Positions 18,238 through 26,906 of a DNA stretch of 64,000 bases are shown here, in pieces. The notes beneath the pieces are model-generated. The model made no database searches. It was given only the letters and a program-made list of their open reading frames with translations, and had not been told where the DNA came from. Numbering within the stretch: the first letter of the stretch is position 1; every line of letters begins with the position of its first letter. The DNA is taken from assembly GCF_002222055.1 (NCBI RefSeq), contig NZ_MUGS01000027.1, forward strand, positions 1 through 64,000, given 5' to 3'. Origin of the DNA: Flavobacterium araucananum. Lineage in GTDB: Bacteria > Bacteroidota > Bacteroidia > Flavobacteriales > Flavobacteriaceae. The translations under genes and the position numbers were made by a program.

Positions 18238-18495
18238 TGCTGTCAAAAGAGAAGACAGTAATTTTTCATTGATACAGCTCGACCGGATAATTGAAATGGA
18301 CAGGGAAGACAAAAACTACTTTTGATGTAATAAAGTATCAATTTAATCTATCAGAAGCAGCCCTACGGACTTTAATGAAAAAGAACTGAAATTCAACAGT
18401 TATAAATTATGGTAAAAAAGAATTCCAGAATAGTAATACAAAACATTTCTACAAAAGAATCAAGAGAATCGATCGATTTAAATGCAGCCCTCAGC
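18238..18495 (+). pseudogene. DUF2805 / TIGR03643 family gene, frameshifted
   Basis: Pieces of one protein can be read in successive frames. First LDRIIEMDREDKN (from about 18277), then TTFDVIKYQFNLSEAALRTL followed by MKKN. Next comes FNSYKLW with a stop where WRKRV is expected, and finally KRIKRIDRFKCSPQ. This order (DRIIEMAWEDRTPF, FGLSExxVxxLMR, SFKxWRKR, RFKC) is the DUF2805 family. At least three frame changes and a stop show that the gene is dead. A 74-codon frame at 18409-18633 overlaps the end and is a by-product. DUF2805 genes normally sit with SDR and DUF2867 genes, as here. Confidence 0.7.
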
Positions 18496-18719
18496 ACATC
18501 ATTCCTAAAAATACAATATTCAAAAGAAGATAATAGTATAAATGTTCTGTACATGCGAGAGCATCGGAATTGGACTTGCAACAAAAAAGCGGACAAATTT
18601 TACAAGACCTATGCTAAACTTTTAATTTTATAAAATTCTAGTTTCTGGACTTGATACCTTTTCTGTTACAAAAAATTAATACGAATGATAAAGATCGTTC
18701 ACCTCTTTAAAAAAGAGAT

Positions 18720-18769
18720 TTTCTAAAAAAAATAAGGGTGCAAAAATGCACCCTTATTTTTTTTAGAAA
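18720..18769. terminator. Strong bidirectional terminator
   Basis: A perfect 23-bp stem (core AAGGGTGCA/TGCACCCTT) with an AAAA loop, flanked by A8 and T8 runs within the stem. It stands between the plus-strand DUF2805 relic and the minus-strand lipoprotein gene and can serve both. Confidence 0.85.
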
Positions 18770-18995
18770 TTTAATAGTTAAGTTAGCCAGCATATCAGTT
18801 GGAGCTTGAAATGAACCTCAGAAATCTCAAAATTTTTTATTGCTGAGATTATTAAACTTCAAGCCTAATCTCCAAGAAAGTTTTTCGTAATATACTGTTG
18901 CATTGTAAACCACATATTATGATATGGGAATCAAAAAGTAAGACAAGGTTTTAAATAGGTATATATATATCAAAAAAACATATACTACTTAGTGA

Positions 18996-20096
18996 TTACT
19001 GAGATGCTGTTCGCAACTGATTTATTAGCTTTGGACTAAGTCCAGAACTAAAATGTGTAATAATATCTTTATAAATATCTTTCCATTTACTATTAGTTGG
19101 ATCTTTTAAAACATTTTTATTGGCTTGTAACAACTGTTTTATTTCATCACAATTGTGAAAAGTGGGATAAATGCTGTAGCAGTTTTTAAAAGCAATTAAA
19201 GATTCATCAATATTCTTAGCTAACAACATCGCAAAGCCATCGGATTCATATCCAGTGGCAAGAGACGTTTTCGGATTTATTTTGTTGTTCTCAAATTGCA
19301 GTTTTATCTTATCTGCCATCTGAGTAGATTTAGCAATGGTATTGGTAGTTAAAATAGAATCTTTAAGTTTTTCAATTTTAACCTTGTCGCAATTACAGTT
19401 ATCAAAGAGAGTCTTCACAGCAACTACCTGGGGGAAAAGTTCCGTCTCGCTATCATAAATTTTTGATTTTATTGTCGCCAGTGCCATTGCCGCATTCTGT
19501 ACAGTGGTCTGGTTGATTTCGGAAGGCCATGGAAAAAGAGCGGTGACTTCTTTTGATTTGATACCTATACATTCTGCCATTAATGTTCCATGTGCCTCAC
19601 CGCTCATAACTGCTGCCCCTATAGTGGAGATATCGCCAATATTCAGATTTGCTTTAGAAGTTGTTATCATTGCAATCAGTCGAAGTCCAACACCAACCCT
19701 TTTGTATCCGTAAGGTCCGTTTTGGTCTTCCTGCCCAATAGTAGTGGATTTCATGTAATCCATGGTGATTTTATAACTGCTGTGTTTAGCAGATATGTTT
19801 ATTGGCAAATAAGTGATCCCTCCCTGAATATCTATCTGTCCGATAGAAACAATTGATGTTTCATTGTTAAGAAATGACAACGTTTCCTCGCGGGAGAGCA
19901 ATTTTATGTATTTAGGAACAATTTTTTTAATACCGTTTTCCTCTACAACAATATCCACTTCATCTTCATGCTCAGTGGGATCGACCGGTTCAAAACCTCT
20001 AAAGTTTTCGTAAGGTTTGCCATTTTTTAAAATGTCTTCTGTCGACTTGCAAGACAAAAGTGTTAAGGCTGCAAATAAAATGTAAATTTTTTTCAT
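18996..20096 (-). CDS. Lipoprotein of unknown function
   Basis: A 366-residue protein with a lipobox (AALTLLSCKS, Cys about residue 16). The central part (ISAKHSSYKITMDYMKSTTI, then RVGVGLRLIAMITTSKANLN, GDISTIGAAVMSGEAHGTLM) looks beta-rich and resembles a region in other Bacteroidota lipoproteins of unknown role. The C-terminal third is helical, with a tetratricopeptide-like segment containing several Cys (CNCDK, NCYSIYPTFHNCDE). Probably anchored in the outer membrane facing the periplasm. It is monocistronic. Confidence 0.6.
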   Translation of the reverse strand: MKKIYILFAALTLLSCKSTEDILKNGKPYENFRGFEPVDPTEHEDEVDIVVEENGIKKIVPKYIKLLSREETLSFLNNETSIVSIGQIDIQGGITYLPINISAKHSSYKITMDYMKSTTIGQEDQNGPYGYKRVGVGLRLIAMITTSKANLNIGDISTIGAAVMSGEAHGTLMAECIGIKSKEVTALFPWPSEINQTTVQNAAMALATIKSKIYDSETELFPQVVAVKTLFDNCNCDKVKIEKLKDSILTTNTIAKSTQMADKIKLQFENNKINPKTSLATGYESDGFAMLLAKNIDESLIAFKNCYSIYPTFHNCDEIKQLLQANKNVLKDPTNSKWKDIYKDIITHFSSGLSPKLINQLRTASQ

Positions 20097-20655
20097 GGTG
20101 AAAGTTTATTAAAGTTTATATTTTTAGCACTGAAAATCAATCACTTAAATTACATCATTTTTTCACAAATATCTGCGAGTACTTTTACCTGATTTTTGGA
20201 AGTCCAAAATTTTGAGTCAGTTTGAAGTATTTTTTTCTTGTGCAGTAAGCCTTATTAGGACAAAATTCGAACTTTTTATTAGAAGATTTGAAACTTGTAG
20301 CCAGCTCTTTTTAAAATATTTTGTGATGCAAAAGCAGCCAAATAAAGGCATTTAATAAATAGTAGAAAATAATTAATCTTATTGATTCTTTTATGTTTTT
20401 TTATAAACGACTTGAATCAATTAGTATCATATTTTTTGTGCAAGATTGTGGACAACTTTTATTTAATACATATAAAATTAAGTAGTAATACGGATTTATT
20501 CTGGGTCGATAATTGCCACAACAATTGTTTATTCCTTATCTTTGACATTGTATTTATTTAATACGCTGTAAGTTAAGTGACCCTATAGGTGACCCCTGCT
20601 TAAATAATGTATCGCAATCCTTATATTTACTGGAATTGACATAAAATCAGCGGAA
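20097..20655. other. Intergenic region left of the integrase module
   Basis: No gene seen. A TATCTTTG -7 box at 20537-20544 reads rightwards and stands about 125 bp before tRNA-Ser-like 3'-end sequence at 20656. This is close to the spacing at the intact tRNA-Ser (about 119 bp). The DNA between does not fold as a tRNA by eye. It may be a destroyed tRNA locus or an unrelated small transcript. Confidence 0.3.
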
Positions 20656-20905
20656 CCTCTTTCTCCGCCAGTAGAAGTTTCAAAAGAAACTTTAAAAGTC
20701 AAAAGCCTTTAAACACTAGTGTTTAAAGGCTTTTTCGTTTTTGCAGACTTTTCAAAAAGCACATGTTTTATCAAAGAATGGTTACCCTATTAGTTACCCC
20801 GTTTTTTTTAGAGTCATTTTTCTCAAAAAAGGGTAACTAAAAAGAAAGAATTCCCCGGGAATTCCCTGCTGTCAATGGGCTCTCTTAAAATTTTTAATTC
20901 AATTT
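20656..20905 (+). repeat. Left copy of tRNA-Ser-linked attachment arm
   Basis: It begins with CCTCTTTCTCCGCC, a near match to the last bases of the tRNA-Ser gene at 27194. It continues through GTTTCAAAAGAAACTTTAAA, a terminator, ACATGTTTTATCAAA, GGTTACC-type repeats and AATTCCCTG. The same series follows the intact tRNA at 27266-27500, with about three quarters of bases shared by eye. The integrase gene starts 27 bp later. This is the layout of an att site and the integrase-proximal arm of a tRNA-targeting element. Confidence 0.7.
20701..20735 (+). terminator. Intrinsic terminator in left arm
   Basis: Stem AAAGCCTTTAAACAC/GTGTTTAAAGGCTTT with a two-base loop and a T-run. It is the counterpart of the terminator after the tRNA-Ser. 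Confidence 0.8.
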
Positions 20906-20931
20906 GATTATTAATTTTAAAACTAGATAAC

Positions 20932-22155
20932 ATGTTAAAAGTACTTTTCTACCAGAAATCCGACAAATTAAACAAGAACGGCGAATCTCCTATCTATGCC
21001 CGTTTGAGTTACAATAACAAACAAATTTCAATGTCAACCGGGCAAGCGATTTCAAAAGAAAGATGGGCGAGCACTAATAATCTTAGAAACCAGCTTAAAA
21101 TTGAAAAAGAAATAGTAATCAAAAATCTACTTGATCTTTTCCAGCTTAATGCAGCCAAAAAATTTACTGAACTCTTCAGAATTGACCCTGAGGTTGATCT
21201 TCAATTATTAAAAGCTGAAATTACAGGTAAAACCAAAATAGACCAGCCACAAGGTCCTACCATAATTGATCTTATGGACACATATACTATATTTTTTACT
21301 AAAAGAGTTAACTCAGGAGAGCGCGCACCAGCTTCTTTACAGAAGTATAAAAGAGCAAAAGACCTGCTTTTAAGTTTCATCAATAGCAACTATAAAAAGG
21401 AAGATATGCCAGCATCTGAACTATCAAGCTCATTTGTATTTAAACTGGAACAGTTCCTTAAGTATGAGAGCAGTTTTAAAGAGCAGACAGGTATCAAAAA
21501 CAATTCGGTGGTAAAATATATGAAAATGTATAAAACTGCATGCAATTACGCCATTAAGATGGATTTGATCATAAAAAACCCATTCAATATTTATGACGGC
21601 AGACTCAGCGTAAAAGATGCCGTTTTCCTGACACAGCAGGAACTGAATACAATCGAGAATAAAATATTCTCAACGCCCCGTCTGGAAAAGGTCAAGGATA
21701 TATTTCTTTTCAGCTGCTATACAGGATATGCACCTGTCGATGCTTTGGAACTGACTGAAAGAAACTTATCCGAAGATTCCACTGGAAATTTATGGATTAT
21801 GACCAGCAGAGCCAAAACTGCAATTAGAGCCAATGTCCCGGTACTACCTACCGTTGATAAAATTATTTCTAAATATAAAAACCAGCAAAAAGGTCTTATC
21901 CCGAAAATTTCCAATCAGAAAATGAATGCTTATCTTAAGGAAATCGCTGATGTCTGTGGCATAAATAAACACCTTACTTGGTATGTTGCCAGACATACAT
22001 TTGCTACCACGGTCACTCTAGGAAACGGAGTAAGACTGGAGAACGTATCAGCTATGATGGGACATACCAATACCAAGCAGACACAGCATTATGCAAAAGT
22101 TTTGGATGTAAACATTATGGAAGATATGGAGAAGCTGAAATCTAAATTTAGGTAG
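20932..22155 (+). CDS. Tyrosine-type site-specific integrase
   Basis: A 407-residue Bacteroidota phage/transposon integrase. It has an Arm DNA-binding domain (FYQKSDKLNKNGESPIYARL, residues about 5-25), a SAM-like core-binding domain (about 105-215) and a catalytic domain. In the latter, TSRAKTAIRANVPV carries the Lys, WYVARHTFATTVTLGNG the H/RH box, and MMGHTNTKQTQHYAKV the final His and the nucleophilic Tyr. The first catalytic Arg is not in its classical TGLR place (CYTGYAPVD here), as in many of this family. It stands just inside the left att arm and probably drives excision and integration at tRNA-Ser. Confidence 0.92.
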   Translation: MLKVLFYQKSDKLNKNGESPIYARLSYNNKQISMSTGQAISKERWASTNNLRNQLKIEKEIVIKNLLDLFQLNAAKKFTELFRIDPEVDLQLLKAEITGKTKIDQPQGPTIIDLMDTYTIFFTKRVNSGERAPASLQKYKRAKDLLLSFINSNYKKEDMPASELSSSFVFKLEQFLKYESSFKEQTGIKNNSVVKYMKMYKTACNYAIKMDLIIKNPFNIYDGRLSVKDAVFLTQQELNTIENKIFSTPRLEKVKDIFLFSCYTGYAPVDALELTERNLSEDSTGNLWIMTSRAKTAIRANVPVLPTVDKIISKYKNQQKGLIPKISNQKMNAYLKEIADVCGINKHLTWYVARHTFATTVTLGNGVRLENVSAMMGHTNTKQTQHYAKVLDVNIMEDMEKLKSKFR

Positions 22156-22174
22156 TAACTTTAAATTTCATGCT

Positions 22175-23161
22175 ATGCTTCAAAACCAATTTATAGATAT
22201 CTTAAATCTTATTAAGAAATCAAGATTCAAAGCTTTAAAAGCAGTCAATACAGAATTAATAGACCTTTATTGGAACGTTGGGGAATACATCAGTCAAAGA
22301 TTAGAATCTGAAGAATGGGGTCTTTCTGTTGTTGATGAATTATCAAATTATCTACTTATAAATGAACCGACGTTAAAAGGATTTTCAAATAAAAATATTT
22401 GGAGAATGAAACAATTCTATCAGCAATATAAAGATTATCCAAATCTCTCAACACTGTTGAGAGAAATTAGCTGGTCACACAATCTTGCTATTTTTTCCAG
22501 ATGTAAAAGTATAGAAGAAAAGGAGTTCTACCTTAGAATTACTAAAGAGGAAAACTACAGCTTTAGAGAACTTGAGAGGCAAATTTCCTCCAGTCTTTTT
22601 GAACGTACCATGCTCGGAAATGCAAAACTCTCAACAGCGTTGAGAGAAATACACCCTAAAATAATCAATTCACTCAAAGACAGCTACATTTTTGATTTTT
22701 TAAATCTCTCTGAGCCTCACAATGAAAAAGATCTCAAGAAAGGGCTGATCAAACAGATGAAAGATTTTATTCTTGAGCTGGGTAAAGACTTTCTGTATGT
22801 AGGCGAAGAATATAAAGTTCAGGTCGGTAACAGTGACTTCTATATTGATTTATTATTTTACCACAGGGTACTACAGTGCCTTGTGGCTTTTGAATTGAAA
22901 GCAGATAAGTTTAAGCCAGAACATTTAGGTCAAATAAATTTTTATCTAGAAGCCCTTGACAGAGATGTAAAAAAAGAGAACGAAAATTCAAGTATCGGAA
23001 TTTTACTTTGTAAAGACAAGGATAGTGAAGTTGTAGAATATGCTTTGAGTCGAAGTCTTTCTCCTACTATGGTAGCTGAATATAAAACGCACCTACCAGA
23101 TAAAAATATACTCCAGCAAAAAATCCATGAATTATTCAACAGCAATTTACAAATTGAATAA
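22175..23161 (+). CDS. DUF1016 PD-(D/E)XK nuclease
   Basis: A 328-residue YhcG-type protein. The N-terminal DUF1016 domain (LIDLYWNVGEYISQRLESEE, NEPTLKGFSNKNIWRMKQFY, LREISWSHNLAIF) probably binds DNA or RNA ends. The C-terminal nuclease domain has DFYIDLLFYHR and LVAFELKADKFKPEHLGQ, giving the D...ExK catalytic residues, then the conserved SLSPTMVAEYKTHLPDK tail. Length is usual for the family. It begins 19 bp after the integrase stop, so the two are likely co-transcribed. Family members are often accessory genes on islands and near restriction systems. Two palindromes lie within the coding sequence. Confidence 0.9.
   Translation: MLQNQFIDILNLIKKSRFKALKAVNTELIDLYWNVGEYISQRLESEEWGLSVVDELSNYLLINEPTLKGFSNKNIWRMKQFYQQYKDYPNLSTLLREISWSHNLAIFSRCKSIEEKEFYLRITKEENYSFRELERQISSSLFERTMLGNAKLSTALREIHPKIINSLKDSYIFDFLNLSEPHNEKDLKKGLIKQMKDFILELGKDFLYVGEEYKVQVGNSDFYIDLLFYHRVLQCLVAFELKADKFKPEHLGQINFYLEALDRDVKKENENSSIGILLCKDKDSEVVEYALSRSLSPTMVAEYKTHLPDKNILQQKIHELFNSNLQIE
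22444..22464. repeat. Palindrome inside DUF1016 gene (copy 1)
   Basis: Arms TCTCTCAACA and TGTTGAGAGA around one base, encoding LSTLLRE just before the conserved ISWSHN. A second near copy lies at 22628 in the same gene. Confidence 0.8.
22628..22646. repeat. Palindrome inside DUF1016 gene (copy 2)
   Basis: Arms CTCTCAAC and GTTGAGAG around AGC, encoding LSTALRE. Sixteen or more of its 19 bases match copy 1 at 22445. Confidence 0.8.
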
Positions 23162-23179
23162 ATCTATTCTTTATCAACA

Positions 23180-23525
23180 TTTCCAATTGCGTCCGCAGTG
23201 CGGACGCAATTGACATGGACGCAAAAGCATATTCATTTTTAACTGGCCATGTTTACTAATTTTAACACAAGCGAATATACTAGTTTAAACACGTTTATAT
23301 TTACTAATTGAACTGCAGGGAAAAGAAAGAGCGAACTATGTCACTTACTTAATTAAATATCTTGCAGAAGAATTACAGGCCTAAGTACAAAACTGGGCTT
23401 TCATACCGCCAATTAAATTAGTATCGAAAATTTTACTAAACATTTCCAATTGTGTCCGCACCGCGGACATAATTGAATTGGATAGAATTTAAGCTTCTAC
23501 TATTTTCAATTAAGTCAATTGGCTA
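23180..23525 (+). pseudogene. Relics of further DUF1016 genes
   Basis: Three readable fragments lie between the intact DUF1016 gene and the HEPN genes. At 23180 the sequence reads FPIASAVRTQLTWTQ, which matches the middle motif FPxxSxLRTQLSWTH. At 23310 it reads ELQGKERANYVTYLIKYLAE, the family's N-terminal QKGKERAxYGxxLLxxLAxEL block. At 23443 it reads FPIVSAPRT, a stop, then LNWIEFKLLL, the middle motif again. Order and spacing show at least two partial copies, all dead. Each middle motif contains a long palindrome (23184-23212, arms CAATTGCGTCCGCA; 23447-23475, arms CAATTGTGTCCGC with one mismatch). Confidence 0.65.
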
Positions 23526-23558
23526 AATCCATTGTAGAAGCTGTTAGCTGTAATACAT

Positions 23559-24494
23559 TTACCAATCTTTATATAGAAAATCTGCAATTTCTTTCGTTGT
23601 TTTTTGTTTTAACATTGACATATACTCTAAACTAATATCTGGTGAAATCTTTTCGATTTCTGCAATTCGTTTATTGTGCAGATTGAATTTTTCAACATTT
23701 TCAGCATTGTCCGTTATTGTAAGTTGAATTACTTCTTTCGTTTCCGCATCTATCGCCTTTAACCCTATCTCATTAATCTCTAAATTTTCTAATTTTAAAA
23801 TTAATGAAGGAGGAAAATCATTTACCTGTTGTATAATCTTATCACCTGTAATAGGAATAAAAACCCATAGAGATTTACCCGAGTTATTTATAATTCCAGT
23901 TGAAAAAGGGCTTGCTCCAGATAGTAATATTTTTGTGTTTTTGTAATCTAAAATAAATAATCCTTTTACTAAATGCTCGCTCTGTTGAAGCATATATTTA
24001 AGATTGTTTTCTTTATTTAAAATAGTTGAAGATTCAAGAAAAATTGAGTTTATTAGGTTCAAGTTATGCTTAAAGGCATTCATCAGAATAATCCCCATTA
24101 GAGCACCAGCTTCACGATGCGCAAAATCATTTCTGAACTTTTTTGCTATTTTCCATTGTTCAAATAAATCATTCGAAACTAATATTTTTAATCGTGTAAG
24201 TTTTGAATGCAATGATTCAAAGCCTTCTCTTTTTAAACCTAAAATTTCGAGTTTTAAGGTAACACTTGCTTCAAAAATTCGTGTCGATTTTGAAAATGCT
24301 TCATCTATTAATGGATAATTAAAATAGCTGTAATACATAAGTCTTTCAACTACTTTGTAATCATTAATTATCTCCTCAGGAACTAAAGAATGGAATTTCC
24401 CTTTTAGTAAATACTTTTCTCTAAAGTCATGTTCAGATTTTACATTAAATATTTCCCAGATTTCATCAGGTTCTAAATAATTTATTTCTTTCAT
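23559..24494 (-). CDS. HEPN-like protein with RNDFAH motif
   Basis: A 311-residue protein that I cannot place in a named family. Residues about 60-160 are helical (NYPLIDEAFSKSTRIFEASV, then FEQWKIAKKF) and contain RNDFAH at 121-126. This is the Rx4H signature of HEPN ribonucleases and of DUF4145/MltR-like relatives. The C-terminal half is beta-rich (TKILLSGASPFSTGIINNSG, LWVFIPITGD), ending in a helical tail. A HEPN RNase effector or an RNA-binding regulator is inference. It is preceded by a promoter block nearly identical to that of the HEPN gene at 25429-26115. Confidence 0.55.
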   Translation of the reverse strand: MKEINYLEPDEIWEIFNVKSEHDFREKYLLKGKFHSLVPEEIINDYKVVERLMYYSYFNYPLIDEAFSKSTRIFEASVTLKLEILGLKREGFESLHSKLTRLKILVSNDLFEQWKIAKKFRNDFAHREAGALMGIILMNAFKHNLNLINSIFLESSTILNKENNLKYMLQQSEHLVKGLFILDYKNTKILLSGASPFSTGIINNSGKSLWVFIPITGDKIIQQVNDFPPSLILKLENLEINEIGLKAIDAETKEVIQLTITDNAENVEKFNLHNKRIAEIEKISPDISLEYMSMLKQKTTKEIADFLYKDW

Positions 24495-24572
24495 ATAAGT
24501 TATTATTTTAAAGCCTCACAAGAAAGCATTAATAATTATGGCATCAAATTTAGATATGATTACTAAACAAGA

Positions 24573-24616
24573 TCAAAGATACTTAAGCAGTACGCAGTAA
24601 TTTTGCGCAGTTAAAA
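24573..24616 (-). promoter_or_regulatory. Shared promoter/operator block, copy A
   Basis: Read on the minus strand it contains three ACTGC(G/T) repeats followed by TATCTTTG, a -7 box of the TAnnTTTG type, about 80 bp before the gene starting at 24494. Forty of about 43 bases match copy B at 26143-26186. No other stretch between the two copies is alike, so this is a conserved regulatory unit rather than a long duplication. Confidence 0.65.
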
Positions 24617-24698
24617 AATAATTATTACCAGATTAAATATCTTCCCTACTTAATGAAAAACCTTTTTAGCCAGTCTCCTCTGTCGTCGTCAAAAATCA

Positions 24699-24734
<36 letters not shown>

Positions 24735-24785
24735 AAAAACTAAAAAATGTGTCGTATCTGCAAATAACACTATTTTCAGTTTCTT

Positions 24786-25370
24786 TTACGTAACTTTTTT
24801 TCTATCATTTTCTATTTTTTGTATTACCTCATCCGCGTACTTAAAAACCATTTCCTTAGTCGCTTTTTTAAGTTCTTCAGATGGTTCTTTTAGAGCAAAT
24901 TCTTTAAATGGTTTAATTAATCTTTTAGACCCGATTAATGTACCTAATATTCCAACTACAGAATTTGTAAATATAAATCTCGGTCTAACTTCTCCTGGAA
25001 CAAAAAAATTACTTCGTAAATTATTAATTCTATTTTTGATAGCTTCAGTTGAAAAATCAATTGGATTATGATCATGTCCAAATTCATTTCTTACTTTCCT
25101 TATCAACTCGAGATCATTCATAGTAGTTTTATTTATAAATCCTAAACTATGGCAAATTTTAATTTTTGAAGAGAAAGTTCCTAAAGGGCCATTAAATTCA
25201 AATAATTTGTTCAGTTCGCTTTTAGTACCAACTAACTTTTCCTTCAGTAAGTCAGTTAGTTCACTTTCTAAAAATGATGCCGCCATTAGCGCACAACCTC
25301 TATCTGTCTCCTTATTCAATGTTGATCGAAAAGTAAAAACTTTCTCTATTTCTTCTAAATGTTCTTTCAT
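24786..25370 (-). CDS. MltR/DUF4145-type HEPN-fold protein
   Basis: A 194-residue protein. ETDRGCALMAASFLESELTD, then NGPLGTFSSKIKICHSLGFI and DLELIRKVRNEFGH follow the MltR (mannitol operon repressor) family, which shares the HEPN helical fold. RNEFGH (94-99) fits the Rx4H motif, with Gly where Ala is usual. The C-terminus is basic and helical. MltR itself is a transcriptional repressor in enterobacteria, but no mannitol gene is nearby, and in islands this fold may serve as an RNase or regulator. It lies between two other HEPN-type genes on the same strand. Confidence 0.65.
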   Translation of the reverse strand: MKEHLEEIEKVFTFRSTLNKETDRGCALMAASFLESELTDLLKEKLVGTKSELNKLFEFNGPLGTFSSKIKICHSLGFINKTTMNDLELIRKVRNEFGHDHNPIDFSTEAIKNRINNLRSNFFVPGEVRPRFIFTNSVVGILGTLIGSKRLIKPFKEFALKEPSEELKKATKEMVFKYADEVIQKIENDRKKVT

Positions 25371-25428
25371 AAGATTTTGTTTATAACATAAACCAATGTT
25401 CTAGTAATTTGTTTTGCGCGGTGGTAGA

Positions 25429-26115
25429 TTATCTATATAGATAGTCTGGACCAAATTCAGTAAATTCTGCTATCCGGCCCTCATACTTATTTCTGGTGCT
25501 TCCGCCTTTAACCACATTCTCCCGATGCACTGAAGATCCAATACTAATGTAAATCGAAAACCCTACATCAGGCTTTTCCATAAAATCTTTTTTATTCTCT
25601 TTATGTAAAACAAAATTATTTGTATAAAGATGTGGATCCCTGCTTTGAACTGCTTTAGTGTACGGCGATATAGACTGTCCGCCGCTTTGGGTTTTTGCTA
25701 TAAAATTTTCAATAAAATCAATAGTCCAGTCCAGTTCTCCTATAAACTGATTGATATAAAAACCCATATAAATCGGACTTTCTATTTTATCGTAGTATCG
25801 GATCTTAAAGGCATCTCCTAGTATTTCTAAGAAAAGTGGATCAAAGCCTTCCGTTACATCCTGGTTCACCCTTGAGAGCAGATTCTTAAGATAAATAAAT
25901 CTATCAAAATGAAAATTGTATCTTTCTCTTTCTTCAAGATTAAAAACAATCACTGCTTTTAAATATTTTTCCACCGCAGTACTTGCAAGCGTGAGGCCCT
26001 GAACTATAAAATGGTTATTAAGCAGAAAACGGGCTGCAATATAATCCCGATAGCCAAGGTCTATAAGTGCATATCCGTTGAACAACTTTTCCATATAGGT
26101 TATTGATTTGTCCAT
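25429..26115 (-). CDS. HEPN domain-containing protein
   Basis: A 228-residue protein. Residues about 18-60 (GYRDYIAARFLLNNHFIVQG, LTLASTAVEKYLKAVIVF) are the classic first helices of HEPN domains, where AxxAxEKxLKAxI is the signature. The expected C-terminal Rx4-6H is not clear, so RNase activity is uncertain. The C-terminal about 90 residues (SGGQSISPYTKAVQSRDPHL and a beta-rich end) are extra. No MNT nucleotidyltransferase partner lies beside it. It is driven by promoter copy B, which matches that of the gene at 23559-24494. The start is ATG 26115. Confidence 0.65.
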   Translation of the reverse strand: MDKSITYMEKLFNGYALIDLGYRDYIAARFLLNNHFIVQGLTLASTAVEKYLKAVIVFNLEERERYNFHFDRFIYLKNLLSRVNQDVTEGFDPLFLEILGDAFKIRYYDKIESPIYMGFYINQFIGELDWTIDFIENFIAKTQSGGQSISPYTKAVQSRDPHLYTNNFVLHKENKKDFMEKPDVGFSIYISIGSSVHRENVVKGGSTRNKYEGRIAEFTEFGPDYLYR

Positions 26116-26142
26116 AATTCTATATTTTTACTGGTTAACAAC

Positions 26143-26186
26143 TCAAAGATATTTACGCAGTACGCAGTGATTTTGCGCAGTTAAAT
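26143..26186 (-). promoter_or_regulatory. Shared promoter/operator block, copy B
   Basis: Minus-strand reading gives three ACTGCG repeats and then TATCTTTG about 30 bp before the HEPN gene starting at 26115. It differs from copy A (24573-24616) at about three positions. The repeats stand upstream of the -7 box, where an activator or repressor would bind. Confidence 0.65.
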
Positions 26187-26240
26187 TAAACCACTGCAAT
26201 AGATAATGTGTAAATTTAAAAAGTTTAAAATTTACCTGCT

Positions 26241-26867
26241 TTATCCCGGTGTCTTCACCACCCTGAGAAAAGCTTCAACATACACATTTTCAAAGCACAA
26301 AATTCTTTTTACTTCCCCATGCTGATACAATTTTTCTCTGGATTTATTGTAAATGCTAAATCCAAAATTTAAAATAGAATCTTCAAGGCCGTCAACTTTC
26401 AGAATTATATCTGAATCTTTAGGTTTTGATTCTTCAGTTATCATGCTTAGATTTTTTTTCACCATACTAATTGCGCCTTGGGGATAGACAAACATATTGA
26501 ACTCCGGATTGTCCAGTGGATCACACATTGTATCGGGAACCATGTGCTCCAAAAAATCACTCCCATCCCGCTCTGATCTTATCTTATCGACAAATTCTCC
26601 ATTTAAATATTTTACAATAACAATTCTGTCGTGATAGATTTTTTTATCGTAATCCAGATTATCATCTGAATTCATAAATTTATAGGAGTAATGAAAATCC
26701 CCATTCATTGGATAAGTAGCATGCAAATCAAGATCCAGCATATTCCCGGCTACTAAACTGCCTACAATAGCCTGGGGAGTATACCACACCACAATAGTAT
26801 TTTTTGTTATTGATACATAACCAAGTGTCAGATATTTTTCTTTGTATTTAACTTTAATTTTCATCAT
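26241..26867 (-). CDS. Protein of unknown function in HEPN cluster
   Basis: A 208-residue protein, apparently beta-rich (KVKYKEKYLTLGYVSITKNT, FHYSYKFMNSDDNLDYDKKI, DRIVIVKYLNGEFVDKI). It has no signal peptide, membrane helix or catalytic motif. It precedes the HEPN gene by 126 bp on the same strand and has its own promoter (TAGATTTG at 26899-26906), while the HEPN gene has another. I do not recognise a family. Its location in the att-bounded block suggests an accessory role with the HEPN genes, which is inference. Confidence 0.5.
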   Translation of the reverse strand: MMKIKVKYKEKYLTLGYVSITKNTIVVWYTPQAIVGSLVAGNMLDLDLHATYPMNGDFHYSYKFMNSDDNLDYDKKIYHDRIVIVKYLNGEFVDKIRSERDGSDFLEHMVPDTMCDPLDNPEFNMFVYPQGAISMVKKNLSMITEESKPKDSDIILKVDGLEDSILNFGFSIYNKSREKLYQHGEVKRILCFENVYVEAFLRVVKTPG

Positions 26868-26898
26868 ATCAAGTTTATTTAGTTATATGTAATAACAA

Positions 26899-26906
26899 AT
26901 CTAAAA
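26899..26906 (-). promoter_or_regulatory. -7 box (TAGATTTG)
   Basis: Matches TAnnTTTG on the minus strand, about 35 bp before the start at 26867. The rest of the 26868-27153 spacer holds no gene. Confidence 0.45.

Noticed and set aside
18409..18633. 74-codon plus-strand frame
   Set aside because: It overlaps the end of the DUF2805 relic, whose true frame is different (KRIKRIDRFKC), and shows no protein-like motif of its own.
20537..20669. Possible second complete tRNA-Ser at the left arm
   Set aside because: Only the last about 14 bases resemble the tRNA; no anticodon or D-arm can be folded by eye.
23184..23475. Pair of 29-bp palindromes that look like ends of a miniature transposon
   Set aside because: Both lie inside readable DUF1016 motifs (FPIASAVRTQLTW and FPIVSAPRT-LNW), so they are parts of gene relics; no target-site duplication was seen.
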